A DNA stretch of 64,000 nt from an uncultured Oscillospiraceae bacterium (GCA_902478785.1 CABSMJ010000003.1:62001-126000), one strand, 5' to 3'; numbered from the stretch's first letter, positions 26,672 through 35,716 are shown. Translations and numbers: made by a program. The notes: generated by a model not told the origin, from the letters alone.

Positions 26672-27181
26672 ATGAAAAACATCATTTTAATCGGTATGCC
26701 GGGCACCGGCAAAAGCGTGGTGGGCCAGGCCCTGGCCCAGCGAATGAACTATCAGTTCGTGGACGTGGACGACCTCATCCAGGCCCGCTCCGGCAAGACC
26801 CTCAAGGAGATGCTCCTTGAGATGGGCTACGATGGCTTTTTGTCGGCAGAAGGCTACGAGGGGATGCAGCTAAGCTGCCAGGACACGGTGATCTCTACCG
26901 GCGGCAGCATGGTCTTTTCCGCTCAGGCCATGGAGCATCTGAAGGAAAACGGCGTTGTGGTCTGGCTGGAGACCCCCATCTCGGAGCTGGAGAGCCGGAT
27001 GCCGGAGCAGCTCATCGACCGAGGCATCGCCTGCGCGCCGGGCATGACCATCCGGGACATCTATCGCCAGCGGGAGCCTCTCTACGCCCAGTACGCCGAC
27101 GCCATCGTGGCCTGCTGTAAGGGGGAGGATAATGTGGTGGACCGGCTTTTGTCCGTCATCCATGGCCTGCCCCTTGACTAA
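26672..27181 (+). CDS. Shikimate-kinase-like P-loop kinase
   Basis: 169 residues with Walker A GMPGTGKSVVG, the DVDDLIQ pair (shikimate-kinase DxD) and STGGSMV in place of the usual GGG. The lid/R region IYRQREPLYAQYAD is conserved. The substrate-binding motif E/GxxFRxxE is altered: here GYDGFLSAEGYE, so the usual Phe-Arg becomes Phe-Leu. It could be a true AroK with drift or a relative phosphorylating another small molecule. No other shikimate-pathway gene is in the window. ATG at 26672 with GAGGAGG. Confidence 0.75.
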   Translation: MKNIILIGMPGTGKSVVGQALAQRMNYQFVDVDDLIQARSGKTLKEMLLEMGYDGFLSAEGYEGMQLSCQDTVISTGGSMVFSAQAMEHLKENGVVVWLETPISELESRMPEQLIDRGIACAPGMTIRDIYRQREPLYAQYADAIVACCKGEDNVVDRLLSVIHGLPLD

Positions 27182-27199
27182 CTTCAGCAAAAGCAAAGA

Positions 27200-27255
27200 C
27201 CGCCTGTTCCGTCGGAGGGTCCTTCCCTCTCTCTTCGGAACAGGCGGCTTTTTTA
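27200..27255. terminator. Terminator of queH/kinase
   Basis: Perfect 12-bp stem CCGCCTGTTCCG/CGGAACAGGCGG with a 24-nt loop, then TTTTTT. It lies between convergent genes, so it can also act on mntP. Confidence 0.85.
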
Positions 27256-27816
27256 TTGTAAAATTCCCAGATGCTCCAGCAGGATCTTGAGCCCCATGGC
27301 CACCAGTACCACACCGCCCAGCAGCTCCGCCCGGGACTGGTACTTGGCGCCGAACACGCTGCCCACCTTGACCCCTATGGCGGAGAGCACAAAGGTCACC
27401 ACGCCGATGAAGCCCACCGCCGCCAGGATGTTGTCCACCTGCAAAAAGGCGAAAGAGACTCCCACGGCCAGGGCATCGATGCTGGTAGCCACTGCCAGGG
27501 GAAGCATGGCCCGGAAGCCAAAGTCACAGTCCAGCTTCTCTGCCTCGCCCCGGGACTCCCGGATCATATTCGCGCCGATAAGACCCAGCAGCACAAAGGC
27601 AATCCAATGGTCAAAAGCGGAGATAAGCCCCTGGAACCGGATGCCCAGCAAATAGCCCACCAGCGGCATCAAAGCCTGAAACCCGCCAAAATAGATGCCG
27701 GCAGTCAGAGCGTGCCGCAGGCGCACCTTCCCCGTGGCCAGACCCTTGCAGATGGACACGGCGAAGGCATCCATGGACAGCCCCACCGCAATGACAAACA
27801 GTTCCCACAATCCCAT
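27253..27816 (-). CDS. mntP: Manganese efflux pump MntP
   Basis: 187-residue six-helix inner-membrane exporter for Mn(II). The two internally repeated LysE-like halves carry VGLSMDAFAVSICKGL and VATSIDALAVGVSFAF; the conserved Asp residues (SMDAFAV, SIDALAV) are the expected ion-binding acids. ATG at 27816 after GGGAGGAAG. It is controlled by the upstream riboswitch, which fits the identification. Confidence 0.95.
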   Translation of the reverse strand: MGLWELFVIAVGLSMDAFAVSICKGLATGKVRLRHALTAGIYFGGFQALMPLVGYLLGIRFQGLISAFDHWIAFVLLGLIGANMIRESRGEAEKLDCDFGFRAMLPLAVATSIDALAVGVSFAFLQVDNILAAVGFIGVVTFVLSAIGVKVGSVFGAKYQSRAELLGGVVLVAMGLKILLEHLGILQ

Positions 27817-27833
27817 ATTTTCTTCCTCCCAGC

Positions 27834-28010
27834 AAAAAAACGGCCCGGGTATCCAAGGCGATACCCGGGCCGTCCCAACTTACACTGACCCCATGTATGC
27901 CTTTCGGTGATACATGAGTCTCGTCATTTAAGGTAAGCCAGACCGGGACCGGCCAGTATGTTGACTTGCCACGCGCAAAAGCGCGCTCACTACTCCCTCA
28001 CGGACGCTTT
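27834..28010 (-). ncRNA. yybP-ykoY manganese riboswitch with terminator
   Basis: Leader of mntP. The minus strand contains GAGGGAGTAG near 27990-28000, GGCAAGTCAACA, the ACGAGACTCATG segment and GGGGTCAGTGTAAG, matching the general layout of the Mn-sensing family. A perfect 13-bp terminator (CGGCCCGGGTATC/GATACCCGGGCCG, 27841-27872) and a T-run follow. Binding of Mn(II) should release the terminator and turn mntP on. Recognition is from motifs plus gene context; no covariance model was run. Confidence 0.85.
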
Positions 28011-28027
28011 TTTCAAATTGTTAGCAC

Positions 28028-28057
28028 ATCATAACATTTTTTCCCCAGCCTTGTCAA
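28028..28057 (-). promoter_or_regulatory. Promoter of the mntP riboswitch
   Basis: TTGACA (28052-28057), an 18-nt spacer, TATGAT (28028-28033) on the minus strand, just before the riboswitch. Confidence 0.82.
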
Positions 28058-28090
28058 GTCCAAAGCCTTCTCCCCAGAACAGCCCATAAA

Positions 28091-28119
28091 AAAGCCCCTG
28101 AGGAATCCCTCAGGGGCTT
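28091..28119 (-). terminator. Terminator of the hom-lysC operon
   Basis: Perfect 12-bp stem AAGCCCCTGAGG/CCTCAGGGGCTT with a 4-nt loop; T-run on the minus strand. Confidence 0.9.
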
Positions 28120-28158
28120 GGCCTGCGTCAGGAAGCAGCTTTGGGCCGCCGGAAATGC

Positions 28159-29373
28159 TTACTCCTCGTCAAAGAACTTGGCATGGATGGCCCGGACTGC
28201 CTTATTCACATCCGCCTCGTCGATGAGGACGGAGACACGGATCTCGGAAGTGTTGATCATCTGGATGTTGACGCCCGCCTCATACAGCGCCTCGAACATC
28301 TTGGCTGCCACGCCGGTCTCCGCCATAACGCCGGCACCCACGATGGAGACCTTGCCGATCTTGTCATCCACCGTCAGATGGTCAAAGTGGATGGCCTCCT
28401 TGTTGTCCAGCAAAATCTTCTCAGCTTCCTCCAGGTCCTTCTTGGCAACCGTAAAGCTGATATCCTTGGTATCCTCCCGGCCGATGGACTGCAAAATCAC
28501 GTCCACGCTGATGTTGGCCTTGCTCAGCAGGTTGAACACCTGGAAGGCAACGCCGGGGTTATGCTGCAGGCCCACCAGAGCAATGCGGGCGATACTGGTA
28601 TCCTTTGCCACACCAGTGATGTTTGTCTTTTCCACTTTCTTTGTGACCTCCTTCACTTTTGTGCCAGGCTTGCGCTCGTAACTGGACAGCACCTCCAGAT
28701 TGACATGGAACTTCTTGGCCAGTTCCACACTGCGGTTATGGAGCACCTGCGCTCCCTGAGAGGCCAGCTCCAGCATTTCGTTGTATGTGATCTCCTCCAG
28801 CTTCCGGGCATTGGGCACCAGCCGGGGATCGCAGGTGTACACGCCATCCACATCGGTAAAGATCTGGCACAGATCTGCGTGGAAAGCCGCCGCCAGCGCC
28901 ACGGCGCTGGTATCGCTGCCGCCTCGGCCCAGGGTGGTGATGTCCCCGTTTTTGTTGACGCCCTGGAAGCCGGTCACCAGCACGATTCGGTGCTGGTCCA
29001 GCTCCGCTCTCACCCGCTCGCTGTCGATGCGCTTGATGCGGGCATTGCTGTGCACACTGGTGGTCTGAATTCCCACCTGCCAGGCGTTCAGGGAGATCAC
29101 CGGCAGCCCCATCTTGCGCAGTGCCATGGCGCACAGCGCCACAGAGATCTGCTCACCGGTGGAAAGCAGCATATCCATCTCCCGGCGGGAGGCATGGGGG
29201 TCGATCTCCTGGGCCTTGGCCACCAGGTCGTCAGTGGTATCTCCCTGGGCGGATAGCACCACGATGACGTCGTTTCCCGCCCGGTAGGCATCGGCAATGA
29301 TCCCGGCCACGTGGAAGATCCGTTCCGCATCCTTGACGGAGGTTCCGCCAAATTTCTGTACAATTAAGCTCAA
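28159..29373 (-). CDS. lysC: Aspartate kinase
   Basis: 404-residue aspartokinase, the first enzyme of the Asp-derived amino-acid pathway. The N-terminal kinase domain has VQKFGGTSVKD, LSTGEQISVAL and GRGGSDTSAVALAAA; two C-terminal ACT domains follow (TNITGVAKDTSIARIALVGL and IGKVSIVGAGVMAETGVAAKMFEAL), so feedback control is expected. The start is TTG at 29373, 9 nt after AAGGAG; an earlier TTG at 29382 touches the ribosome site and is unlikely. It lies 79 nt downstream of hom. Confidence 0.95.
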   Translation of the reverse strand: MSLIVQKFGGTSVKDAERIFHVAGIIADAYRAGNDVIVVLSAQGDTTDDLVAKAQEIDPHASRREMDMLLSTGEQISVALCAMALRKMGLPVISLNAWQVGIQTTSVHSNARIKRIDSERVRAELDQHRIVLVTGFQGVNKNGDITTLGRGGSDTSAVALAAAFHADLCQIFTDVDGVYTCDPRLVPNARKLEEITYNEMLELASQGAQVLHNRSVELAKKFHVNLEVLSSYERKPGTKVKEVTKKVEKTNITGVAKDTSIARIALVGLQHNPGVAFQVFNLLSKANISVDVILQSIGREDTKDISFTVAKKDLEEAEKILLDNKEAIHFDHLTVDDKIGKVSIVGAGVMAETGVAAKMFEALYEAGVNIQMINTSEIRVSVLIDEADVNKAVRAIHAKFFDEE

Positions 29374-29452
29374 TGTACCCAACTCCTTCTATCTGAGCAG
29401 AGGGGAAGCCCCTCCGTACCTCACTTCACTCTATCCTATGCAAAATCTCTCG

Positions 29453-30649
29453 TCAGGTCAGCACCCGCAGGCAGCTGTGCATCTTCAGCGGGGTCTCCGC
29501 TCTGTGCAGTCGCTCCAAGGGCAGAGGCTGCGTCAAAAATGCCTGCAAACCTGTCTGATCCGTCAGGGGCTCCAAAGGTCCCAAAAGCGCCTCGGCGGCA
29601 GTCTGATCCGCCTCTGTGCGCACATACCATCGCTGCTTGAGCTCCTCGGCGGACACGACGCCCTCCGTCCCCGCGCTCCAGCCGATGGGACTGGGCGCCT
29701 TGTCATGGCGCAGGGCATCGATAACATCCGCCACCACAGCACTGGCCGTGGGCAGATCTCCCGCTCCCTTGCCGTAGAACATGACCTCTCCGGTGGCGTT
29801 GCCCCGGACCACAATGGCGTTGAACACATCCTCCACACTGGCAATGGGACTGTCCTCCCGGACCAGATGGGGCGCCACATAGGCAGTGCGCTGCCCCTGA
29901 GGCAGCCGCAGGCACCGGCCCAGCAGCTTCACCCGCCATCCGTTTGCCTCCGCCAGCTTCACATCCGCCAAGTCCAGGGTGGCGATCCCCTCCGTAAGGA
30001 CCTGGGCAGGCAGAATCTGTCTGCCAAAGGCCAGATCCGCCAAAATGCAGATCTTGCGGCAGGTGTCCAGCCCCTCCACATCGGCGGTAGGGTCCGCCTC
30101 CGCATAGCCCTTTTCTTGGGCCTCCTTCAGCGCCCCAGCAAAGGAGGCACCGCTGCGGTCCATCCGGGTAAGGATATAGTTGGTGGTGCCATTGAGGATG
30201 CCGTAGACTTCTTCAATCTCATTGGCGGCCATACACTGTACCAGCGGCCGAAGGATGGGAATTCCCCCGCCCACGCTGGCTTCAAAGAGGTAGCTGACAT
30301 GATTACGGCGGGCCAGTTCCAGCAGCTCATGGCCTTTTTCCGCCACCAGTTCCTTGTTGGCGGTAACCACGTGCTTGCCGGCCTCAAGGGCCCGCCGGGT
30401 ATATCCATATGCCGCCTCCATGCCTCCGATGGTCTCCACCACCACCCGGATCTCCGGGTCTTCCTCGATCTGGGAGAAATCATCGGTCATCAGAGAGCGC
30501 CAGGGATTGTCACGAAAATGCCGCACCAGAATTTTACTCAGCTCCAAGGGTTCTCCCAGCTTGTCGCTGATGGAGGCGCCGTTTCGTCTGAGTACCTCGG
30601 CCACACCGCCCCCCACTGTGCCGAGGCCCAAAATGGCGATCTTTGCCAT
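29453..30649 (-). CDS. hom: Homoserine dehydrogenase, shortened ACT region
   Basis: 398 residues, catalysing aspartate semialdehyde to homoserine. The Rossmann motif is GLGTVGGGVAEVL and the catalytic region includes ILNGTTNYILTRMD, EADPTADVEGLDTCRK and NAIVVRGNATGEVMFYGKGAGDLPTASAVV. The C-terminal ACT-like region is only about 60-70 residues (from RWYVRTEA to LRVLT) and looks degenerate compared with the usual 80-90. The ATG at 30649 is preceded by GAGGAAG; a GTG 3 nt upstream is in frame. Confidence 0.95.
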   Translation of the reverse strand: MAKIAILGLGTVGGGVAEVLRRNGASISDKLGEPLELSKILVRHFRDNPWRSLMTDDFSQIEEDPEIRVVVETIGGMEAAYGYTRRALEAGKHVVTANKELVAEKGHELLELARRNHVSYLFEASVGGGIPILRPLVQCMAANEIEEVYGILNGTTNYILTRMDRSGASFAGALKEAQEKGYAEADPTADVEGLDTCRKICILADLAFGRQILPAQVLTEGIATLDLADVKLAEANGWRVKLLGRCLRLPQGQRTAYVAPHLVREDSPIASVEDVFNAIVVRGNATGEVMFYGKGAGDLPTASAVVADVIDALRHDKAPSPIGWSAGTEGVVSAEELKQRWYVRTEADQTAAEALLGPLEPLTDQTGLQAFLTQPLPLERLHRAETPLKMHSCLRVLT

Positions 30650-30729
30650 CACATCTTCCTCTTTCCTAATGCTTAATTTCGGTGCGCCTGCCCCGGGCTT
30701 GTCCGTTGGCAGGCGGCACCCTCTGGCGA

Positions 30730-31170
30730 TTAGCCCGCCAAAATCTCAAATTTTACCACACCATCCGCAGAAGAAACGCGGGAGATCAGCTCATCCAGCA
30801 TCAACGTCATTTCCGAAGTCTCTGCGGAGATGGTCACCGCCGCGCAGCCGTTAGTGGGAATACTCTGGTTGATGGTCAGTATATTTGCACCGGATGTGGC
30901 AAAAATAGACAGCACATTGGAAAGAACACCGGTGGTATCCCGCAGCATGGCATAGAAGGTGATGATATGTCCCGCCTTCATGTCATTAAAGGGCTGCACC
31001 GCATCCTTATACTTATAAAATGCACTGCGGCTGATTCCCACCTGACGGGTCGCAGCACCTACGGTGTCTGCCTCCCCCGTTTGCAGCATTCGCTTGGCCT
31101 CTGCCACTTTGATGAAAATCTCCGGAAGCGCCTCGGACGCCACCAGATAATACTTGATCTGCATGCTCAA
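30730..31170 (-). CDS. ACT domain protein, UPF0735/PheB type
   Basis: 146-residue regulatory-type protein. A helical N-terminus (IKYYLVASEALPEIFIKVAEAKRML) precedes an HTH-like stretch (AATRQVGISRSAFYKYKDAV). A C-terminal ACT domain (AGHIITFYAMLRDTTGVLSNVLSIFATSGANILTINQS) follows. It heads the hom-lysC transcript, so it could sense an amino acid. TTG at 31170 is 8 nt after GGGAGG; the ATG 6 nt later is too far from the site. Confidence 0.88.
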   Translation of the reverse strand: MSMQIKYYLVASEALPEIFIKVAEAKRMLQTGEADTVGAATRQVGISRSAFYKYKDAVQPFNDMKAGHIITFYAMLRDTTGVLSNVLSIFATSGANILTINQSIPTNGCAAVTISAETSEMTLMLDELISRVSSADGVVKFEILAG

Positions 31171-31211
31171 TTCGTCCGCCTCCCATGGTCATTTGTCTTT
31201 TTTGTTTTTTC

Positions 31212-31240
31212 ATCATAACATAGATTTTTCCAACACGCAA
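31212..31240 (-). promoter_or_regulatory. Promoter of ACT-hom-lysC operon
   Basis: TTGCGT (31235-31240), a 17-nt spacer, TATGAT (31212-31217) on the minus strand. Confidence 0.75.
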
Positions 31241-31309
31241 CCGTCAACTCATCTAAATTCTTCCCTGACTTAGGGGGAATTTGTACAGTCCTGTGGGGAA
31301 AGGAGAGCC

Positions 31310-32389
31310 ATGGATCGAAACAGGCAAATCAACTTTTTACTGCGTCTGGCCGTCACGGCGGCGGGACTGGTGCTGTTCTGGCTGTTTTTTCGCTATGCAC
31401 TGTTCTGGCTTTTGCCCTTCCTCATCGCTCTGGGGCTGTCCGGTCTGATGGAGCCCTGGGTTCTGTGGTGCCGGAAAAAGTTGGGCTTTCGGCGCAGCTT
31501 TACCTCAGCCGTTCTCACCTTGCTGCTGGCGTCCGCCCTGGTTTTCGGCGTCTTTTGGCTGCTCTCCCGCCTGTTTCAGGAGGCTTACGCCCTTCTGGAC
31601 CAGTTGCCTGCTCTGCTGGGCGGACTGCCCGGACTGGTGGACAGGGTCCAGCAAAGGGCCCAAAGCCTCTGCGCCGCCTGTCCCCGGGAACTGCAGCTTT
31701 GGGTAGAGCGCCTCAGCGACACCCTGGCCCAACAGGGGGCAGAGGCCGCCGGTGACTTCTCCGCCCGCATGCTGGGGGAGATGACCGCCTTTGCCACCCA
31801 GCTCCCCAGCATCGGACTGTTTCTCATCACCACTGTCCTGGCCATCTATTACACCTCCAGCCGCTATCCCGACATCCGCTCCTTTCTGCTGTGTCAGCTG
31901 CCCCAGCGCCTGCGCCAGCCGGCCCTGGGCATGCGCCGCAACATCAACGGCACCTTGGGTCGGTGGTGCAAGGCCCAGCTGCTTTTGACCCTTCTGACCT
32001 TCTCTGAGCTGCTGATCGGCTTTTTCCTGCTGGGAACGGACTACGCCCTGCTGCTGGCCTTCCTCATCGCCCTGGTGGATGCGCTGCCCATTCTGGGTGC
32101 GGGAACAGCTCTGGTCCCCTGGGCCATTGTCTGTCTGCTGGCGGATGACATTCCCCGGGGCATTGGGCTTCTGGCACTCTATGCAGTGATCTCCCTGGTG
32201 CGCAGCCTCATGGAGCCCAAGCTCATGGCCGATCAGGCGGGACTGCCGCCGCTTTGTTCCCTGCTGGCCATGTACCTGGGGTACAGCTCCATGGGTCTTT
32301 TGGGCATGATTCTCTTCCCTTTGCTGCTGCTTTTGGTCAAGCGACTTCACGACGCGGGGTATCTGACTCTCTGGCGCTCCCCGGAGTAG
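31310..32389 (+). CDS. AI-2E-type permease, probable sporulation protein YtvI
   Basis: 359-residue polytopic membrane protein of the AI-2E/YtvI superfamily. Around eight hydrophobic segments are separated by a soluble middle loop (about 85-165). DALPILGAGTALVPWAIVCLL and SLMEPKLMADQAGLPPLCSLLAMYLGYSSMGLLGMILFPL are typical. In Firmicutes this branch is often annotated YtvI and expressed in the mother cell; the transported substrate is unknown. ATG at 31310 with AAAGGAG. The assignment to YtvI rather than a general AI-2E exporter is an inference. Confidence 0.8.
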   Translation: MDRNRQINFLLRLAVTAAGLVLFWLFFRYALFWLLPFLIALGLSGLMEPWVLWCRKKLGFRRSFTSAVLTLLLASALVFGVFWLLSRLFQEAYALLDQLPALLGGLPGLVDRVQQRAQSLCAACPRELQLWVERLSDTLAQQGAEAAGDFSARMLGEMTAFATQLPSIGLFLITTVLAIYYTSSRYPDIRSFLLCQLPQRLRQPALGMRRNINGTLGRWCKAQLLLTLLTFSELLIGFFLLGTDYALLLAFLIALVDALPILGAGTALVPWAIVCLLADDIPRGIGLLALYAVISLVRSLMEPKLMADQAGLPPLCSLLAMYLGYSSMGLLGMILFPLLLLLVKRLHDAGYLTLWRSPE

Positions 32390-32400
32390 AACAAAGATAA

Positions 32401-32436
32401 AAAGAGCCGGTGGCCTATTTGGCCACCGGCTCTTTT
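32401..32436. terminator. Bidirectional terminator
   Basis: Perfect 15-bp stem AAAGAGCCGGTGGCC/GGCCACCGGCTCTTT with a 5-nt loop, between the convergent YtvI-like and PBP genes. Confidence 0.93.
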
Positions 32437-32474
32437 TCCGTTGTTTTTTAAAAGGTTTCCGGGCTTCAGTGGGT

Positions 32475-35051
32475 TCATCTGTTGGTGGTGGAACCTCCGT
32501 TCCACAGATCATTCACCCAATCCTCGCCGTTTCCGTTGTCATTTCCGCCATCGCCGCTTCCCTCTTCGGTCTCTCCTCCGGTTTCCTCATCCGGATTCTG
32601 GGTGGTCCCGCCGGCGTTGGGGTCATTGGGGTCTACCACCACCGGTTCCTCCGGCTGGGCCTGGGTGTGGACAGGACAGCCCACCACACCGTTTTCATCC
32701 GGCGTCTTGGAAGCCGCTTCCAGTGTGCTGAGAAGATACGGTGTATCAGCCACTGTGGCGCCAAAGCTGTCCCGGGTGTAGTTCAGCACGGACACGGTCT
32801 TCACGCTCTCCTCCGGGCAGAACTCGCCGGCCAGGCACTGGCCCTCGGTACAGTACTGTACGTCCGTATGGACGTTGCAGGTCTCCGTGGGTTCCGTGCC
32901 CTTGGCCACCCACACCGTCTGCAGACGGCTCTCGCCCCGAATGTCGTGGCTGCAGGCTTCGCTGGGCAGCAATCCGCTGTCCTTGCACACGGTGATCTGA
33001 ACCATACCGCTGGGACGGGAGAAGCCGATGTCCTCCAGATTTGCATGGATCTTGCTCATGACCTGCCTCCACAACGCCGCGGAGGGGTTGACACTGGAGA
33101 CGATCCGCTCATTGTTGGCATAGCCGCACCACACCGCCGCCGCATAGTAGGGGGTGTAGCCCGCAAAGTAACGGTCGTAGTTCTCACTGGTGGTACCGGT
33201 CTTACCGGCGATGCTCATACCGGAGAACTGGGCGCCCCGGCCGGTACCGCTGGAGACCGCGGTCTGCAGCAGCTTTGTGACCATATAGGCGGTGGTGTCC
33301 TTCATGGCGGCGTGGGACTCGGTCTCATTTTCGATGACCACCGTCTCGGTGCCGCTGCTGTCCACCTGGGTCACCTTGGTATAGAGCTTGGGCTCATTGT
33401 ACACGCCGTTGTTGGCGAAGGTGGCAAAGGCCGCAGCCATCTCCTCTGTGGTGACACCATTGGTCAGACCGCCCAGGCCCAGGGAGGCGGAGTTCATATC
33501 GTTGCGGCTGGGGTCATCCTCACTGGACACCAGGGTGGTGATACCCAGATTCTCCGTCAGGAAATCAAAGGACTTCTGTACGCCCAGCATCTCGTTGACC
33601 CGGACGGCCACCGCGTTGACGGACCCCGACACCGCCGCGGAAAGGGTCATGAGGCCGGAATAGACGCCGTTGTCGTTTCTCGGCCAGGGATTCCCGTTGA
33701 GCAGCCGCACCGGTGCGTTATCAATGGCCGACGCAGGCGTGATGATCCCCGCATCCAAAGCGGGAGCATAAGTCGCGATGGGCTTGATGGAGGAACCGCA
33801 CTGGCGCACAGTGGTGGCCCAGTTCAGCACCAGGTCGCCCTCCTTCTCCCCCAGGTCACCCACCATGGCCACCACGTCGCCGGTGGAGGGCTCCACGATG
33901 GTGATGGCCGAGTGGAGCTTCTGCCCACGGGCGGAGGTCTTGGCGTTGGATGCGTCCTCATACACCGACTCGGCGATCTCCTGGATCTCCGGGTCAATGG
34001 TGGTATAGATGCGATAGCCGCCGTAATAGAGGCTGTTGAGAGCGGACTTTTCCGAGATGCCCAGCTCCTCTGCCAAGTCCTCGGACACGTCCCGGATCAC
34101 CTGGTCCACAAAGAAGGAGTTATACTCATCAGCGGTAGTGGTGTCGTCGGTGTCGTCGGTGGCATCCTCCACGAACTGCACCTGCTCCGCCATGGCCTGG
34201 TCATACTCCTCTTGGGTGATCTTCCCCAGCTCCAGCATCTTCCCCAGGATCAGCTCCTTGCGGTCCTGGTTGTTCTTCAGGCTCTCCTCATTCCGCAGAG
34301 GATCGTATTTCCAGGGGTTGTTGGTGATGCCGATCAGGCTGGCGCACTCGGCCAGGGTCAGGTCCTTCGTATCCTTGCCGAAGTACCGCTGGGACGCGGT
34401 CTGGACGCCGACGCAGCCCCGGCCCAGGGCGATGTTGTTGAGGTACATCTCCATGATCTCGTCCTTGGAGTACTCCTTTTCAAACTCCAATGCTCGGACG
34501 ATCTCCAGGATCTTTCTCTTGATGGTGTTCTCATTGTCCCCGGTCAGGTTTTTGATGAGCTGCTGGGTGATGGTGGAACCGCCGATCACGGACCCGCCAG
34601 TCAGACGGTTGAGCACCGCCTTTCCCGTACGCAGCCAGTCCACACCGTGGTGGCTCTCAAACCGCTCGTCCTCGATGGCGATGGCAGCGTCCTGCAGATA
34701 TTGGGGCATCTCACTGAGGGGGATCTCGATGCGCTTTTTGCTGCTCTTGAGCATCTGCAGCTCTTCCCACTCTCCGGTGTCGTTGTCCTGGTAGTAGAGG
34801 ATGGAGCTGGACTCCTGGCTGAGCTTTTCCGGATCCACCTCCGCCTGGCGAACCAGGGTGGTGTTCACGTAGGTGAGAAAAATGCCAGTAAAAAACACAC
34901 CGGTCAGCAGACCCACCAGGCACAGCGTGCCGATGACCCTCCAGACCTTGTGTCCACCTCTTCTTTTTCTGGTGCTCTGCCGTGTGCTGTGTTCCCCGCG
35001 GGTCCGTTCCGTCCGGTTTCTGCGTTCAGATTCCCGCTTTCCGTGTTCCAT
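32475..35051 (-). CDS. Class A penicillin-binding protein 1A
   Basis: 858-residue bifunctional peptidoglycan synthase. A basic cytoplasmic N-terminus and one membrane helix (about 40-62) come first. The glycosyltransferase domain follows (AIAIEDERFESHHGVDW, GGSTITQQLIKNL, KILEIVRALEFEKEYSKDEIMEMYLNNIALG). The transpeptidase has SSIK in QCGSSIKPIATYAPAL, SGSVN and KTGTT. A C-terminal Pro/Asn/Gly-rich tail begins near residue 800. Start ATG at 35051 (MEHGKRE) with GGAGGTG. Confidence 0.93.
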   Translation of the reverse strand: MEHGKRESERRNRTERTRGEHSTRQSTRKRRGGHKVWRVIGTLCLVGLLTGVFFTGIFLTYVNTTLVRQAEVDPEKLSQESSSILYYQDNDTGEWEELQMLKSSKKRIEIPLSEMPQYLQDAAIAIEDERFESHHGVDWLRTGKAVLNRLTGGSVIGGSTITQQLIKNLTGDNENTIKRKILEIVRALEFEKEYSKDEIMEMYLNNIALGRGCVGVQTASQRYFGKDTKDLTLAECASLIGITNNPWKYDPLRNEESLKNNQDRKELILGKMLELGKITQEEYDQAMAEQVQFVEDATDDTDDTTTADEYNSFFVDQVIRDVSEDLAEELGISEKSALNSLYYGGYRIYTTIDPEIQEIAESVYEDASNAKTSARGQKLHSAITIVEPSTGDVVAMVGDLGEKEGDLVLNWATTVRQCGSSIKPIATYAPALDAGIITPASAIDNAPVRLLNGNPWPRNDNGVYSGLMTLSAAVSGSVNAVAVRVNEMLGVQKSFDFLTENLGITTLVSSEDDPSRNDMNSASLGLGGLTNGVTTEEMAAAFATFANNGVYNEPKLYTKVTQVDSSGTETVVIENETESHAAMKDTTAYMVTKLLQTAVSSGTGRGAQFSGMSIAGKTGTTSENYDRYFAGYTPYYAAAVWCGYANNERIVSSVNPSAALWRQVMSKIHANLEDIGFSRPSGMVQITVCKDSGLLPSEACSHDIRGESRLQTVWVAKGTEPTETCNVHTDVQYCTEGQCLAGEFCPEESVKTVSVLNYTRDSFGATVADTPYLLSTLEAASKTPDENGVVGCPVHTQAQPEEPVVVDPNDPNAGGTTQNPDEETGGETEEGSGDGGNDNGNGEDWVNDLWNGGSTTNR

Positions 35052-35136
35052 CACAGGGCACCTCCTTTTTTCCAAAAATTCCACGCCAGTGCCTGTCCTG
35101 TTTGAAATTCACAGGCTACACCAGCTTAATGCTTTC

Positions 35137-35166
35137 ATTATAACACCCTTTGTCAACTTCTAAAAA
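35137..35166 (-). promoter_or_regulatory. Candidate PBP1A promoter
   Basis: Perfect TATAAT (35137-35142) on the minus strand with TTTTTA at 18 nt as the only suitable -35. A TTGACA lies just 8 nt upstream of the -10, too close to act as its -35. Confidence 0.5.
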
Positions 35167-35275
35167 GACGGTTTTTCCCTGGCAAAAGTTCCCGAATCGT
35201 ATAATTGCCCTCTGTTTCGCCAAAATAACAGGGAGCAGCAGGCCTATTTTTTCTGATTCCGGCTCATCTTGCCGC

Positions 35276-35304
35276 TTGCTTTTCTCTCCAAAAACCGTTA
35301 CACT
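35276..35304 (+). promoter_or_regulatory. Promoter of DUF1292 gene
   Basis: TTGCTT (35276-35281), a 17-nt spacer, TACACT (35299-35304), 49 nt before the start codon. Confidence 0.7.
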
Positions 35305-35352
35305 ATACGTGACCGCTCCCTGCGGAGCCATTGCATAAGGAGGTACCGACCC

Positions 35353-35655
35353 ATGAGCGAAGCATTTGGCCCCAACTTCATCACCCTCACTGATGAGGAT
35401 GGAAACGACATTGAGCTGGAGTACGTGGATGCGCTGGAGCACAACGGCCAGACCTATATGGCGTTTTTCCCTGTGGTGGAGGACGAGGACGATCCCAAGG
35501 CGGAAGCCGAAGCCGAGGAATACGGTCTGGTGATTCTCAAGTCCATCATGGAAAACGGCGAGGAGTTGCTCTCCACCCTGGACAACGATGAGGAGCTCAA
35601 CGAGATCTACGACCTGTTTATGGAGCAGCTTCTGGAGGATGAAGAGGATTCCTAA
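35353..35655 (+). CDS. DUF1292 family protein
   Basis: 100-residue, very acidic cytoplasmic protein, with FITLTDEDGNDIELEYVDALEHNGQTYMAFFPV and a Glu/Asp-rich remainder ending LLEDEEDS. It matches the YrzB/DUF1292 family of Firmicutes, of unknown function. ATG at 35353 has AAGGAGG 9 nt upstream. The 6S RNA gene follows. Confidence 0.92.
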   Translation: MSEAFGPNFITLTDEDGNDIELEYVDALEHNGQTYMAFFPVVEDEDDPKAEAEAEEYGLVILKSIMENGEELLSTLDNDEELNEIYDLFMEQLLEDEEDS

Positions 35656-35687
35656 AATTCTTTTTTTCCGCTTTTTTGAAAAAGGGA

Positions 35688-35716
35688 TTGCAAATTTCCG
35701 GAAAAAGTAGTATCTT
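35688..35716 (+). promoter_or_regulatory. Promoter of 6S RNA
   Basis: TTGCAA (35688-35693), a 17-nt spacer, TATCTT (35711-35716). The predicted start is about 35723, at the first base of the RNA. Confidence 0.75.

Noticed and set aside
35142..35156. TTGACA 8 nt from TATAAT before PBP1A as one promoter
   Set aside because: The spacer is far too short for sigma-70-type recognition; TTTTTA at 18 nt was preferred.
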